A DNA stretch of 64,000 nt from Thecaphora thlaspeos (GCA_900291925.1 UWYS01000030.1:301261-365260), one strand, 5' to 3'; positions 10,140 to 21,397 are shown, numbered from the stretch's first letter. Made by a program: numbers and translations. The notes: a model not told the origin generated them from the letters alone.

Positions 10140-12716
10140 CTAGTAGCTCCTGTTGGTGACAAGTGCCGGCGGCACAGTGGCGAAAGGAGGGGGTAAGTAA
10201 AGAAGTAGTCTGACCTTGTTCAGCCATGGCCTATTGGCCGTCCTGACGTTCTCGAGAGGCGTGCGCCCGAGACTCACCTGCCAAACATGGTCCACCTCTT
10301 GGCGTCGACGCCGCACTGCGGGCACTTTTTGCCTGTGATGTCCGGGAATTGCGCCTGATCAAAGGGAATGCAGAGCGACTTGGCGCCCATCGACGGCGCT
10401 CGCTCGTCGGCCGCCTCGTCGTCGCTCGCCCTGCATCGGCCGCAACGCGGAGAAAGGGAGGCGGAGGGCGATGCCTACGGTCAGCTTCCTGGTACAACGC
10501 CGCGTCAAACGCTGTTTTGGGAGGGTCTCTTTGCTACTCACGTCCTTGCGCTGCGGTTCTTGATGGCGTCCTCGCACGCCTCGACCTCGCACCACGGGAT
10601 GACGACGTGGCACTTGTCGTTGAGGATCCGCGTAAAGTCGTCCCATTCGGTGCAGACCTTCCTCCTGGAGCGGTACTCGGCGTCGGCGCGCGCAAACATG
10701 TCGTCGTGGATCTGGTCGAGCAGCTTGGCGATCGAGGCGCCCAGATCCTTCTGGGCCAGCGGGGCCTTGCCCTTGTTGTCTCGTCGCACCGTGAGGACGC
10801 TCTCCTTCTCGATGTCCTTGGGTCCGATCTCGATGCGGACGGGGACGCCGCGGAGCTCCCAGTCGGCGAACTTGAAGCCGGGGCTGTAGTTTTCGCGGAG
10901 ATCCGCCTTGGCGCGGATGCCAGCCTCGCGCAGCTTCTTGGCGGTGGCGCCGCAGGTGTCGAGGATGCTGTCGCGTTCCTTTGGCGTCGTCTTGGCGGTG
11001 ATGCCACAGGGGATGACGACGACCTGGATCTGGGCCACGCGCGGCGGCATGACGAGGCCGTTGTCGTCGCCGTGCACCATGACCATGACTCCGATGGTGC
11101 GGGTCGAGAGACCCCAGCTGTTCTGCCAGACGTGAAGCCTGCCCTCCTTCTTGCCGCGCAGCTCTTCGGGCGCGTTGGGGTCCTCGACCGAGATGTTGAA
11201 CATCTTGGAAAAGTTCTGCCCAAGGCAGTGCGAGGTGCCGCCCTGGATGCCGCGACCCGTGGTGGGGACGAAGCCCTCGACGGTGGTGGTGTAGTAGCCG
11301 CCGGCGAACTTCTCCTTCTCCGACTTGACTCCAGGGACGACGGGGACGGCGAGCAGCTCCTCGTAGACGCGGCGGTAGTAGTCGAGGATCTGCATCACCT
11401 CCTTGTCGGCCTCGGCGAGCGACATGTGGGCGGTGTGGCCCTCCTGCCAGAGGAACTCGCGCGTGCGGAGGAAGGGCTGCGGGTGCTTGAACTCCCAGCG
11501 GACGACGCTGTTCCACTGGTTGAGCTTGAGCGGAAGGTCGCGGTGGCTCTGGATCCACTTTGCGTAGTAGGGGTACATGACAGTCTCAGACGTCGGTCGG
11601 ATGGCGACGGGACGCTCGAGGTCCGAGTTGCCGGCCTTGGTCACCCAGGCGACCTCGGGGGCGAAGCCCTCGATGTGATCCTTCTCGCGCTCCAGGACGT
11701 CGGCGGAGACGAACATTGGGAAGTAACAGTTCTCGACGCCGAGCTCCTTGATCTTTGCGTCAAAGTAGCCCTGAATCGACTGCCAGACAAAATAGCTCCA
11801 CGGCTTGAGGATGTAGCAGCCGCTGACGTCGTAGTAGTCGAGCATGTCGCCCTTTTTGAGAACCTGGGCGTACCACTCGGAGAAGTCGCCGTCCTTGCGG
11901 ACGGTGATGCCGATGAGCTCGGCGTCGGGGATCTTTGCGGCCTCGGAGGCCTTCTTCCTGGCGGCGGCGGGGATGGGGCCCTGGGTGGCGGCGGGGTTCG
12001 AGGCGCTCGAGGTCGAGGGGGCCGAGGCCTTGGCGACCGGAGTGGAGGCCTCTGCCTTGAGCTTGGTAAAGTCGACCAGCTCGACCTTGGCGCCAGTGCT
12101 CTGAAGGTACTTTGCGATCTCGGCGCCGGTCATGAAGAGAGTGTGGTCAGCGGACGCGGCGTGAACGGCGAATGAGTTGGCCGAAGTGGCTAGCGCGGTA
12201 TCGAGGGCGACGATCAGGGGTTCGGCGTTGGTGTCATTGATCGAGAGGGGCGAGACTGGCGGAAGGCAAAGGGGGGACAGCAGGGATTCAAGACGGCGAC
12301 CACGGGTAGGGAGCATGACGTTAGACGCGGGTCAGCCTTTCGTCTTCCTGGTGCTAAGGCTACAAGCAGCAGGCGCAGAGCTCACCGTCGTCCTTCGTGG
12401 CGGCGAGGAACTCCTGGAGGAGCTCGGGGGCGGCGAGGCGCATCTCCTTGAGGTTGAGGTGCTTTGCGAGGGCATTGGTGTTCGTGTCTGTGTCGTCCCT
12501 GGCAATGAGGACGACGGGAGTGGGGGAAGCGGACTTTGGCGTCTTTGGCTTGTATACGAGGGTCTTTGTGTAGTGCTGCGTGCCGGTGAGGCCGACGGAG
12601 GCGGCGACATCGGAGATGGCCTGCTTCCACGAGTCTGGGGAGGAGGATGCAGCGTGCTTGACAATCTTTTCCGTCTGGATCGAGAGGGCCGAGAGGGCCG
12701 AGTTGATGGCGTCCAT
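10140..12716 (-). CDS. Prolyl-tRNA synthetase, eukaryotic/archaeal type with N-terminal YbaK-like domain
   Basis: Four coding exons on the minus strand, 12386-12716, 10542-12255, 10278-10430 and 10140-10149, join in phase to 735 residues. Residues about 1-190 resemble the YbaK/INS-like domain fused to fungal ProRS. The class II core follows, with the Pro-specific EWY entry segment, motif 2 VRWEFKHPQPFLRTREFL, the TSHCLGQNFSKMF active-site loop and motif 3 with the HGDDNGLVMPP region. The C-terminal zinc-binding-like domain ends CPQCG...WTMFGRSY; the terminal Arg-Ser-Tyr depends on a 10-nt coding exon at 10140-10149, since reading through its intron would lose the conserved end. The enzyme charges tRNA-Pro in the cytosol. 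The start at 12716 (MDAINSALSALS) opens the N-terminal domain without a targeting signal. The gene is divergent from the zinc-knuckle gene. Confidence 0.95.
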
Positions 12717-13376
12717 GGTGATGGCTGCTGCTTCTGCTGCCTGGCGGCACTGGCACTGCTGAAGGAAGAGAGGGAGGCCGTCGGCAGAAGAGGGGAGGCG
12801 ACGGAAGGGAGGGGCGAACGAGGAGGGGTGTTGGTGGGTGTTGGTTGAGGTTGAGGTCGCGAGAGCTGTGCACCAGATCGCCCGCAGCGCAGCGCAGCGC
12901 CGCGCAGAGGCACGGCTGGGACCTCCGCCTCGAGAAAGCCTCTTTATTTCTTCTGCGGGCAGACGAGCCGCACGAGAGATGAGCGCAACGCGTGCGTTCT
13001 AGATTTCGCCGAGGCGTGGGGCCGGCGCGCACGAGAGCTGCGCTGCTAAGTAGCTATTTGTCGTTGGCCTGCACACGACACCCTCTCGCCTCGCCAGAGG
13101 GCCAAGAAAAGCGGCGCAGGAGCCAGCGCCAGCGACAGGGCCAGCGCTGCAATGGCGTGGCAGCGTGTCAAAATTTTCCTCTGCCCAACTGGGCCAAGCG
13201 CATGGCGGCCCGGTCCAGATGCCCCTCTGGGCGCGCCACACAGCACCCGTCCACCCCGCGCCAGGCCGAGTGAGGTGTTGGCCCACGCTCCGCCGCCACC
13301 GCCACCGCGCTCGCCCTTGCCACCGCACCTCCATCTCCTCCCATAACTTCTTTACCTTTCCTCGACCTCTGCAACA
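12717..13376. promoter_or_regulatory. Bidirectional promoter region, ProRS / zinc-knuckle genes
   Basis: About 660 bases separate two divergent start codons, so both promoters must lie here. The stretch is GC-rich, with C/T-rich leader sequence toward the plus-strand gene (13300-13376). No TATA box stands out. Confidence 0.45.
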
Positions 13377-15011
13377 ATGTCTTTCTCTCGTGGATGCTAC
13401 AAGTGAGTACACAACAGCACCATCTGAAGCTCAATCTCGTCTGCCCAGGCCAGCATCGCTGACTTCCTTTCTTTCCTTTCCCTTCTTCCTCTGCTCACAG
13501 CTGCGGACAGCGTACGTGTCGACCTCCGTCGAGCCGGCTCTCACACCCACGACGATGTTAGGGGCGACGGCAACGTGCGATTCGCTCCACCGTGGCGTCA
13601 AGAACACGACGACGACCGCGAATAGGCCGACAACACGGCTCGCTACCTCGTAAGAGCTACCGCGCCTTCGACAGCCGCCGCCATCGTCGCTTCTTCCTCC
13701 ATGGTGGCTCGACTCGCAGTTGCCCTCGGCCCACCGTCCAAGTGTCTACAGTCGCAGCTGTGCAGGTGGCGCACAGACACCGGCAGACGAGACGAGTTGC
13801 ATGACGACGAAGACGAAGACGAGAAAGAGAGACGAGAGAGAGCTGACGAGGAGATGATGATGACTCTGTCACATTTGTGCCTACCATCTATACCATTTGA
13901 TACCCCTGCGCAATTCACTTTGTTGCTACTTCCTCTGCCCTCTGCTCTCGCCCCTGCCATCCCTTTGCCCACGGCGCTTCTAACCTCTCTGATGCTCACC
14001 CCTCCTGCTACTTTGATGCGCTTGGCCGTCGCGTTCAACAGCCGGCCACAACGCCGCCGCCTGCCCCACCGCTGGCAGCCCCACTTGGTACGTCGACTAG
14101 CCTCGCAATTTGCCTCACCGCCCGGCCGGCTCCTCAACGACGGCCTGACGCTTACCCTCCTTTCTCGACGCCTCCCCGCCTCGCAATGCTTTCGACTCGC
14201 CTGCCCTCCCTTACCTTCCACAGCTACAGTGAGTTGAGACGAGAGACATGCAGCGCAAGATACGCCGTCCACGCGGTCGATCCTGACCAAGGCCCCCTCT
14301 ACCACCCTTTCTTCCCCTCACTTCCAGACTGCGGACAGCAGGGACACGTCTCCGCCCAGTGCGGCATGGAGGCTCAGCCCAAGTCGTGCTACCGATGCAA
14401 CGAGACCGGTCACATCGTGAGTGCTCCCGCTCCAACCTCCCTTCGATCTCGTCGCTTGCGACATCTTCTCTGAACCTCCTTACCCTCCTTGCCTCTCGTC
14501 GCAACTCTGCTGCCCGACAATAGTCGCGTGACTGCCCCAGCGTTCCCCCCGCCGGCGGCAACATGAGCGGCGGAGGCGAGTGCTACAAGTGTGGCCAGCG
14601 TGAGTAGCGCCAGAGGCTTTTGTTTGACACTACAAGGACGCGGTCGATCCTCGTGCCCGGCCGCTCACATCCCTCTCTCTCTCGCACCCTCCCTTCTCCT
14701 TTCTCTCCTGACACCCCTCTTCCATAGCCGGCCACATCGCCCGCGCCTGCCCCACTGCCGGTGGCAGCTTCGGCGGTGCGGGAGGCCGCACGTGCTACAA
14801 CTGCGGCGGCGTCGGACACATGAGCCGCGACTGCACCTCGGCCAGCGGTGTCGGTGGAGGCAACCCGAACGCCGGCGGCCAGCGATGCTACAACTGCAAC
14901 GAGGCCGGCCACATCTCGCGAGAGTGCCCCAAGCCGCAGACCAAGTCGTGCTACAAGTGCGGCTCGACCGACCACCTCTCGGCCGGATGCACCGGTGAGG
15001 CCACCGCCTAA
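13377..15011 (+). CDS. GIS2: Seven-knuckle CCHC zinc-finger protein, CNBP/Gis2 family
   Basis: Seven exons join to 178 residues: 13377-13402, 13501-13511, 14042-14087, 14224-14228, 14328-14416, 14524-14599 and 14728-15011. Each junction has GT..AG borders and the phases close exactly. The product is little more than seven CCHC knuckles: CYNCGQPGHNAAAC, CYNCGQQGHVSAQC, CYRCNETGHISRDC, CYKCGQPGHIARAC, CYNCGGVGHMSRDC, CYNCNEAGHISREC and CYKCGSTDHLSAGC, separated by short Gly-rich linkers. Yeast Gis2, fission yeast Byr3 and human CNBP share this design and bind single-stranded nucleic acid and translating mRNAs. Two exons are unusually small, 11 nt and 5 nt; leaving out the 5-nt exon creates an immediate TGA. 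Introns fall at equivalent places in different knuckles (CY|NCG and CGQ|PGH), consistent with repeat duplication. Confidence 0.9.
14224..14228 (+). other. 5-nt micro-exon of the zinc-knuckle gene
   Basis: The five bases CTACA lie between an acceptor ending CACAG (to 14223) and a donor GTGAGT (from 14229). Joined to exon 3 (ending TG) and exon 5 (starting AC) they complete the Cys-Tyr-Asn start of knuckle 2. Without them exon 3 joins exon 5 as TG|A, a stop codon. The exon is inferred from protein conservation and splice-site consensus. Confidence 0.75.
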
Positions 15012-15430
15012 ATTGGCGTGTTGCTCGCAACCGTCACCTCCCGTCGCTACGGGGAGCGACGGGAGGTGACGGCGCTTAGCTCGACGCGCAGACACGCTCA
15101 TCTTGCTGGTGTTCCGCCGATGTTTCGCCCTTTGCCCCTCTTGAAAATGCCTGTATGGAACGCGGCGACGATCGAGGTCCCCTCTTTTCCTCTTGCGCTC
15201 TTTCGATCTCTCGCCCCATTATCCACCATCCGATCTTTTCTGTACGATAAGGTTGGTCGCGATGCTCGCATGCTTTCGGTATGATGCAATTGGCTCATTC
15301 GTTGGCTGTGGCAGATCTCAGAAACAAGGTAGATGTTGTGTGAATATGGAAGGGGGGGTGCGCTGTGCTCGTTTTAGTGGTGGGACAGTTTTTCGCCACG
15401 GTAGCGCAAGACATTCTGGTCTGGGTCGAT
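15012..15430. other. Convergent 3' flank region
   Basis: Lies between the zinc-knuckle gene stop and the proposed last exon of the minus-strand membrane protein gene. A near-palindrome GTCACCTCCCGTCGCTACGGGGAGCGACGGGAGGTGAC (15031-15068; arms of about 15 bases) sits just after the plus-strand stop and could fold in the 3' untranslated region. No gene seen. Confidence 0.45.
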
Positions 15431-16372
15431 TCAGAACTTGAGCTGGGTGCGTTGGGGGTTTGGTCGTGATGTGTGCGTGTGTGTGGAATTGTGGTGAGCG
15501 CAAGAGAGAAGAGTGTAACGTCGAGCGTCAGGTTGGAGGAGGACTCACGTTGACATTTGAATCGTCCTTGGGGAAGCTTGAGGAGGGGGTGGGATGGTGA
15601 GAGGGACAATGAGCTGCAACTGGCACTCGTACGACGCCAGGAGGAGGTCGTTGCGCCAATAGATCTACACCGACCTCCGGACGTATGCGGTTTTGCTATC
15701 TTACGTTAGCTACCTCGAATCGAAACAAGAAACTCAGCAAAGAGGAGGGGAAGGGGGGTTTGATAAGGAAGATGACCACTACTTACACTTTGCTGTTTCT
15801 GCCAGGTTGTTAAGCATGTTCCTATGCTCGATTTCGTCCTTTTCCTTGATGGCCTTCTCTCTATCCTTTTTCTCCTGCATCTCTTTAGCTTTGATGATGT
15901 CGTCGCATCTCTTCTTGACGAGTTCTTTGAGGTTTTTCTCGTCCTCCTTCTCTTTCTCGGCCTGGAAGAAGGCTTTTGCTCTCTGGTTGTCCTGTTGTAT
16001 TTTGCGTTTGTGCTTTCGTAGACGAATTTGGTTATCGAGCTGAACTTGTTGTTCTGCTTCTCGACAAGGCTGACAGGAGCAATGGTTGTTGGATGGCCAA
16101 GGCGAGAAGGGTGTATCTAGAGGAGGGGGAGTGAGGGGGAAGTGGATGTCGATTCGAGGTAGGAGGGAAATGAAGCGGTCTGGGAAGAGGAGGGTGAGTA
16201 GACAGAGACTGGCTAGTACGCCGACAAGGACGGGAATGGGGTCGCAGATAAAAGCCAGAAGGAGGACGAGGCCGAGCACGATACAGCCGAAGGTGACGTG
16301 TGGCTGTAGCAATGCGGGACGGGATGGACGAGGTGAGGAGGAAAGGGAAGAGACGGAGGAGGAGGTGGACAT
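15431..16372 (-). CDS. Small membrane-anchored coiled-coil protein, unknown function
   Basis: The main exon 15787-16372 encodes about 195 residues starting MSTSSSVSS. Two adjacent hydrophobic spans (about residues 25-65) are followed by a Pro-rich stretch, a CSCQPC motif and a highly charged coiled coil of about 100 residues rich in Lys/Glu. The exon does not end at a natural stop: the apparent TAG at 15779-15781 directly follows a consensus GTAAGT donor. A consistent continuation is exon 15549-15664 and a 12-nt exon 15431-15442 ending in TGA, giving 237 residues with the C terminus DSNVNLKF. An alternative acceptor near 15706 gives another frame, so the 3' end is uncertain. I do not recognise the family; the layout suggests a membrane-tethered helical rod. 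Confidence 0.55.
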
Positions 16373-17189
16373 CTTGCTGGGCAGGTGCGATGGAGAAGAT
16401 TGCGCTACCGTATCAAGGTCGAATCGCGGACGAGGGTGAGTGGTATGGTCTAGGCATGGAGAGCAAGAGAGAGAGAGAGGCGCGGCAGTACAGTATGGAC
16501 GTTGCAACCGCTCACACCTTTCAAGGCTGGCGCCACAGCAAGGACGGCCAGACGGCAGGGCAAGAGAAATGAGCACAAATGCCTCCGTCGAGCGGCGCTG
16601 GGTTGCGCGTGCCAGAGGGAAAATGAAACGCGTGTCGACTGAGGCAGCGCCATAACGTTGCGCTGCGACGAGCGTGCAGGGGACGCCTAGGAACAAAGGG
16701 CGTATTCGTGCAGCCGGTGGTGGGCGGTGGCGGTGCAAGCCACCCTCGGAGCTGCGTGATACGAAGCAATCTCAATGTCACATTAAATGTGGCAGAAGTG
16801 TAGTGTGGCGGGGAGGGGATGGGCCGCCGTAGTGAGGGCCAACACGTTGCGTGGCGACGGCGACGGCGACGGCCAGGTTGGAGGCTGCAGGCCGATCACT
16901 GCACTGGCGCGTGGCTGGCCGCGTCCAAATTACGCGGCTGCACGCACCACCTCGCTCCACTCTCTCCCACTCTCTCCCTCTCTCTCCCTCTCCCTCTTTC
17001 TTTCTTTCTCCACACCTCCGACTCCCTCTTGAACCAGCCTGTCCTTCTCGCACACCACATAACACGCCACCCTCCCGTCACCCTTACAATTCACCGCAAC
17101 AGAACCCGCCCGGCCCTCGCTCCGCTCCACTCGCAACGTCCACCCTCACCCTCACCCTCACCCGCACACGCAAACAAGTCCGCTCCACC
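16373..17189. promoter_or_regulatory. Bidirectional promoter region, membrane protein / proteasome genes
   Basis: About 820 bases between divergent start codons. The last 230 bases before the proteasome ATG are nearly pure C/T/A on the plus strand (for example CTCTCTCCCTCTCTCTCC, 16970-17000), a promoter/leader composition. A stop-free minus-strand extension upstream of 16372 is not taken as coding. No further gene seen. Confidence 0.45.
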
Positions 17190-18303
17190 ATGTCGCTGCT
17201 CGGCTACCCTGGAGCTTTTCGCGCACCCGCCCCCCACGCCGCTGTCGCTCGCGCACCCGTCGGCCACCAGTTCTCGCCCTACGACTCCAACGGCGGCAGC
17301 ATCGCCGCCGTCTGTGGTTCCGACTTTTGCGTAGTCGCTTCCGACACACGCCAGAGCACCGGCTACAACATCCAGACCAGGTACAAGCCCAAGGTCTTTC
17401 GACTGTGGGTCGCTGTGCCCCCTGCTCCTTGCCACCCTCGCCGTGCTAGCAGCGGCAGTGGTGCAGCGGCAGTGGAGCAACGTTAGTGGCGCAACGTCAG
17501 CTCACCGTCTCTCTCTTGCCTTCCCCCCCCCGCGCCGCGCCGCGCCACTCCTCACCGACCGCCCAGAAATGACAAGGCAACACTAGCGACCAACGGCTTC
17601 GCCGCCGACGCAGAGGCCTTCGTCTCCCTCATCCGCCAACGTCTCGAATGGTACCGACACTCGCACGGCCGCTCCATGCCGCTCCACTCAATCGCACGCA
17701 TGATTTCCACCATGCTCTACGGCAAGCGCTTCTTCCCCTATTACGTCTACAACATCCTCGGCGGTCTCGACGAAGAGGGCAAAGGTGCCGTCTACAGCTT
17801 CGACCCTGTCGGCAGCTATGAGCGCGAGTTCTGCCGTGCCGCCGGTGCGGCACAGAGCCTAATTCAGCCCTTTTTGGATAACCAGGTGCGTTGCCATGCG
17901 GCCGCCGTCAGCGTCACGTTTGCGATGACAAAGACGACGAAATGCTGACTCGCTCGCTCTCTCCTTACCCGTGCCGCTGCAGATCATGTTCCGCAACCAA
18001 GTGTCGACACCAGAGCGCCAGGTCCCCACACCAGGCACCATGACGCTACCGGAGGTGCTCAAGATTGTCACCGACTCCTTCACCTCGGCCACCGAGCGAC
18101 ACATCGAGGTCGGCGACGGCCTTGAGATCTACGTTGTCCGCACACCCGTCCGGGTCGCCACGCAGGCGGTCGGCGCTGCCGCCGTCGATCTCGCCGCGCT
18201 CCCCTCGGCCGTCAAGCAGACGGTGTCAGAAGCGTTCGGCGGCGAGGACGAGCAGGAGGACGGCGCCGTCATGGTCATCAGGAGGGATCTCAAGCTCGAC
18301 TAG
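17190..18303 (+). CDS. PRE7: 20S proteasome subunit beta-6
   Basis: Exons 17190-17404, 17567-17885 and 17983-18303 join in phase to 284 residues. The core from about residue 29 reads FSPYDSNGGSIAAVCG and continues with VVASDTRQSTGYNIQTR, the signature of the beta-6 (PSMB1/Pre7/C5) subunit. As expected for beta-6 there is no catalytic Thr after a processed propeptide, so it is a structural ring subunit. YYVYNILGGLDEEGKGAVYSFDPVGSYE matches the beta-6 H-bond core; only parts are quoted as evidence of family. The protein is longer than the usual 240 residues because of an Ala-rich insertion (about 235-270) before the final VMVIRRDLKLD. It assembles in the 20S core used for ubiquitin-dependent proteolysis. 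The stop is 150 bases from the stop of the convergent APC2 gene. Confidence 0.93.
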
Positions 18304-18453
18304 AGAGCGAGAGCGCGCACGTTTGGTTGTAGCTTGATGCAGCGCGTGGTAATGACAAGGTGTCTCTGTTCGTTGCTTCCGAACAGGCGGTCTGGGCGAT
18401 TACCGCGTGCGTGCGTGCGTGCGAGGCGAAACGACGTTGCCAGCCTGTATGGT

Positions 18454-21376
18454 CTACTCTCTCGGCGCATCCCGCTCCTCCTCGTCCATCAACCGCTCAA
18501 CGACTTCATACACATCCATCCCCTTCTCTCCAATGACTCGATGAGCCGACCAAAAGTTCAATGACCTCTTTACGTCTTGCCTCTGTACGCCCAACTGTTC
18601 GACGATCTGATCGACAGATACGAAATCGTGTTGTTTTGCTGTATTCGCGACGACTTCGACGATGGATGCGTCCAAGACGGAACATTCCACTGTGATCTGA
18701 CGAGAATCTTGAAAGGTCAGTTCCAGGTCGATGGAGGAGAGATGGTGTAGGAATTCAAGACGACGCATCGCTTTGCATGTTTTGAATGTTGTGTTGTATC
18801 GGTTCAGCGCGTCGGAGAAACGAGGTGGGAGGTTGGGTAGCGTTGCGACTCCTCCCATCGTAGCGGATGGTGTGGTTGAAGTTGCAGTTGATGTGTTGGT
18901 CGTCGTGGTGTTGGTGGAGGTCGAGGTTGGACGAGCGGTAGAAGAGGAAGACGAAAGGTCCGGCCAGAATTGCCTAGATAGCACGAGAGGGTGCAGAGCA
19001 TCTAGAACTTCGTTCGTCCCTCTCTGTTGCTCCCTCTCCTCTCTCGTTATCGTTGCCATTGTGGCGTAATTCCTCCTCTCCCTCTCCACTTTACCATGAA
19101 CGGCCCCGTCGACTCGTCGACTCTCGCTGATATCTCCCAGCATGACATCGCACTTGCCCATGTTCTTGTCGCCGAATCGCTTCTTGAGGATCATGTTGTT
19201 GCGATGTTCGCGCGTCGCTCGGTAGCCGCGCACGCGGACCAGCTGGTCGGCCATGCTCTTCTCCAGTGCAGAGATGAAGCCGGCCCGATCGTCAAAGATC
19301 GATATCAGCATGCCTATCATGTCGCGAGACGTCGATAGCCGGTACTCGCGTCCCGCATCCACGGGTTTCGGCTGCCAGTCTGGATCCTGGTAGTCCGAGT
19401 CGCAAGAAGAGCCGGACGAGTAGCCGTCCCTCCCGCCCCCTCCGTCGCCTGCGTTGTGTCGCTTCCGGCTCCCGCCGTGCTTCGCCATCGACTGTCGCCG
19501 GCGTCGTCGTTGGCGTGTCGCCGACGTGTCCGCCTCGTCGGCTGACTCGGCATCGGCAGCCTCGAGCTCGTCCTTGAGCAGCGTGAACTTCGCATCCTCG
19601 CCCAGCAGCGACGAGACGATGACTGCGATCGTATCCTGGCGCCCGCGCAGGTAGCGCCGTAGCGGCGAGACGACGCGCGACAGCACCACGCCGGACTGGT
19701 CGACGTCGCGTAGCGCCCGCACCATGTGGACGTAGATCTGGATGATATCGCGCGTGTGCGCGCCCGGATGGAGGAGGCGCGTCTGGAGCGATTCGGACAG
19801 GGCGTCGGCGACCAGCAGCTTGTCGTCCGTCCGTTCCAGGCTAATCTGGAGGTCCTCGAGCGCCGCGATCGAGTCTGGATAGATGGCGATCAGGTCAAAC
19901 AGCTGCGATGCGCGGACCGAGCAGAGCGTGCGGTCAAGGTGGAAGTCGAGCCGACTCTCCCACGTCCCCTCGTCCGAGAACTCATCCTCGACGATCCGCT
20001 CCGCCTCGTCGCCCACGTCCATCGCGTCTGGTTCGGTCGCACCGGCAGCAGCGCCGGCCTTGTGGGCGCATCGCTGCAGGATCGAGTGGAAGCGTGGTTT
20101 GGCTTCCCTGTCCAGCCATCGCACGAGACGCTCGCGAGCCGGTTCCTCGAGCGCCCACACCTCATCGCGCTGCTGTGCGCTGTGCCCCGCGACAGAGACC
20201 AGCACCTTGCGCGAGACCTCGGAGTGCAGCACGCTCGTCAGCAGGGTGAGCAGCATGGCCGACAGGCCTAGCGCCTCGGCGCTTGACGCTAGCGCGTCGA
20301 TTTCCGCTTGCGCCAACGAACCCTCCTGAAGCGGGATGGTCCGGATGAGGTATGTACGGACGAGCTCTAGGATCGTGCCATCGATCTGTAGTCGGAGTCG
20401 GACGTGGAAGCGGAGCAGAAAGGCCTTTGCCGCCGAAGGGCTGCGTCATGGCATGGGGAGGGAGTGCATCCCGGGGTCAGTGCACGTTGGTGTGTGTGCG
20501 GCGCGAGCGAAGCGAATGCATACCTAGCCATTAGACCGTCCGGGAGCAGCGGCGAGACGCAGGTGTTCATCCACTGCCTCAGCTTGTCGAGCACTGCGGG
20601 GACCAGCGCATAGGAGTCAGGACTGCAGCGGGAGCGCAGCGGGGCGAGGAGTTCTGAGCAGATGGGGAGGAAGGTGATCTCGCACCTCTCGAGGTACCAC
20701 TCGACGAGGTCCTCTATGATCTGTGCGCGTGAGCGCGCGTCTTTGGAGGTCGATGCGATCGCGGCCGAGTGCTGTTCGAGCTCTTGGAGGGCTTGAATCG
20801 CTTGTGGGAGGGGCTCTGCGGGGCAAAGTGGCAAGGGCAAGGGTGAGGGTGGGTGAGTTCTCACAAGGTTCGTCCGGAGGTGGTGTGTTGGTATCGAGGA
20901 GCGTTTGACCTACTTGGGCACTGCTTGTGGTGGTCGTAGAAGGCGCACGCTGGGTATGCGGGTTCCAAGAGGCGTTTGAGGGTGGCACACGGATCGTGCA
21001 GCGTCGAAGGCGCGGCCGAGGTGGCGAGCGTCCAGGCGCGGGCGAGCGTCATTCTGGCGGGCAGCGGAAGACGGCGACGTTGTCGACGAGGCACTGCGAG
21101 CGCGCCCGTAAGTGTGATGGGGAAAGGTGGAAGAGGTATGTGGGCTGCTGAAAGCCAACGCTGGGTGTGCCAAGATGCGCCTGCGTGCTGGACCGAGCGG
21201 GGCGTGAGGGAGCCCGGTGGGGTCCTTCTCGATGAAGACTTCCGTCTCCTGTTACCCAATAGGGGTGGTGGGGTGTCCGGAAGAGGTTGGACGAGGCCGT
21301 CCGCGGTGGTTGGTGTTGTTCTCCACTTCCTCTCCAGCTCGGCTCCGAGGCGAGCAATTATTGTATGTAAAGACAT
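18454..21376 (-). CDS. APC2: Anaphase-promoting complex cullin subunit APC2
   Basis: Three exons, 20914-21376, 20524-20815 and 18454-20440, join in phase (donors GTAGGT and GTATGC) to 913 residues; starting at the internal ATG 21052 would give 805. The cullin body has APC2-specific segments: IYVHMVRALRDVDQSGVVLS with YLRGRQDT, RDMIGMLIS, LKKRFGDKNMGKCDVMLGDI followed by ESRR, and LSRQFWP. The C-terminal winged-helix domain (about the last 80 residues) has the SVDQIVEQLGVQ and SLNFWSAHRVI helices. Family knowledge: APC2 with the RING subunit APC11 forms the catalytic core of APC/C, which ubiquitinates securin and cyclins. An acidic/Asn-Gly insertion and a Ser/Thr-rich loop (STNTTTTNTSTATS) interrupt the body. 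The first 100 residues are Arg/Pro-rich and poorly conserved, so the start is unsure. Confidence 0.88.
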
Positions 21377-21397
21377 GGCGGCCGGGTGCAGCTGTCG

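Noticed and set aside
10349..12175. A 608-codon plus-strand open frame opposite ProRS
   Set aside because: It is the antisense shadow of the synthetase: Gly/Val/Leu/Asp-rich and without any domain. The minus strand has every conserved ProRS motif.
16373..16738. An upstream extension of the membrane coiled-coil protein to a 319-residue form
   Set aside because: The extension is Arg/Pro/Cys-rich without conservation clues and lies in the promoter region; the ATG at 16372 gives a clean N terminus directly before the membrane spans.
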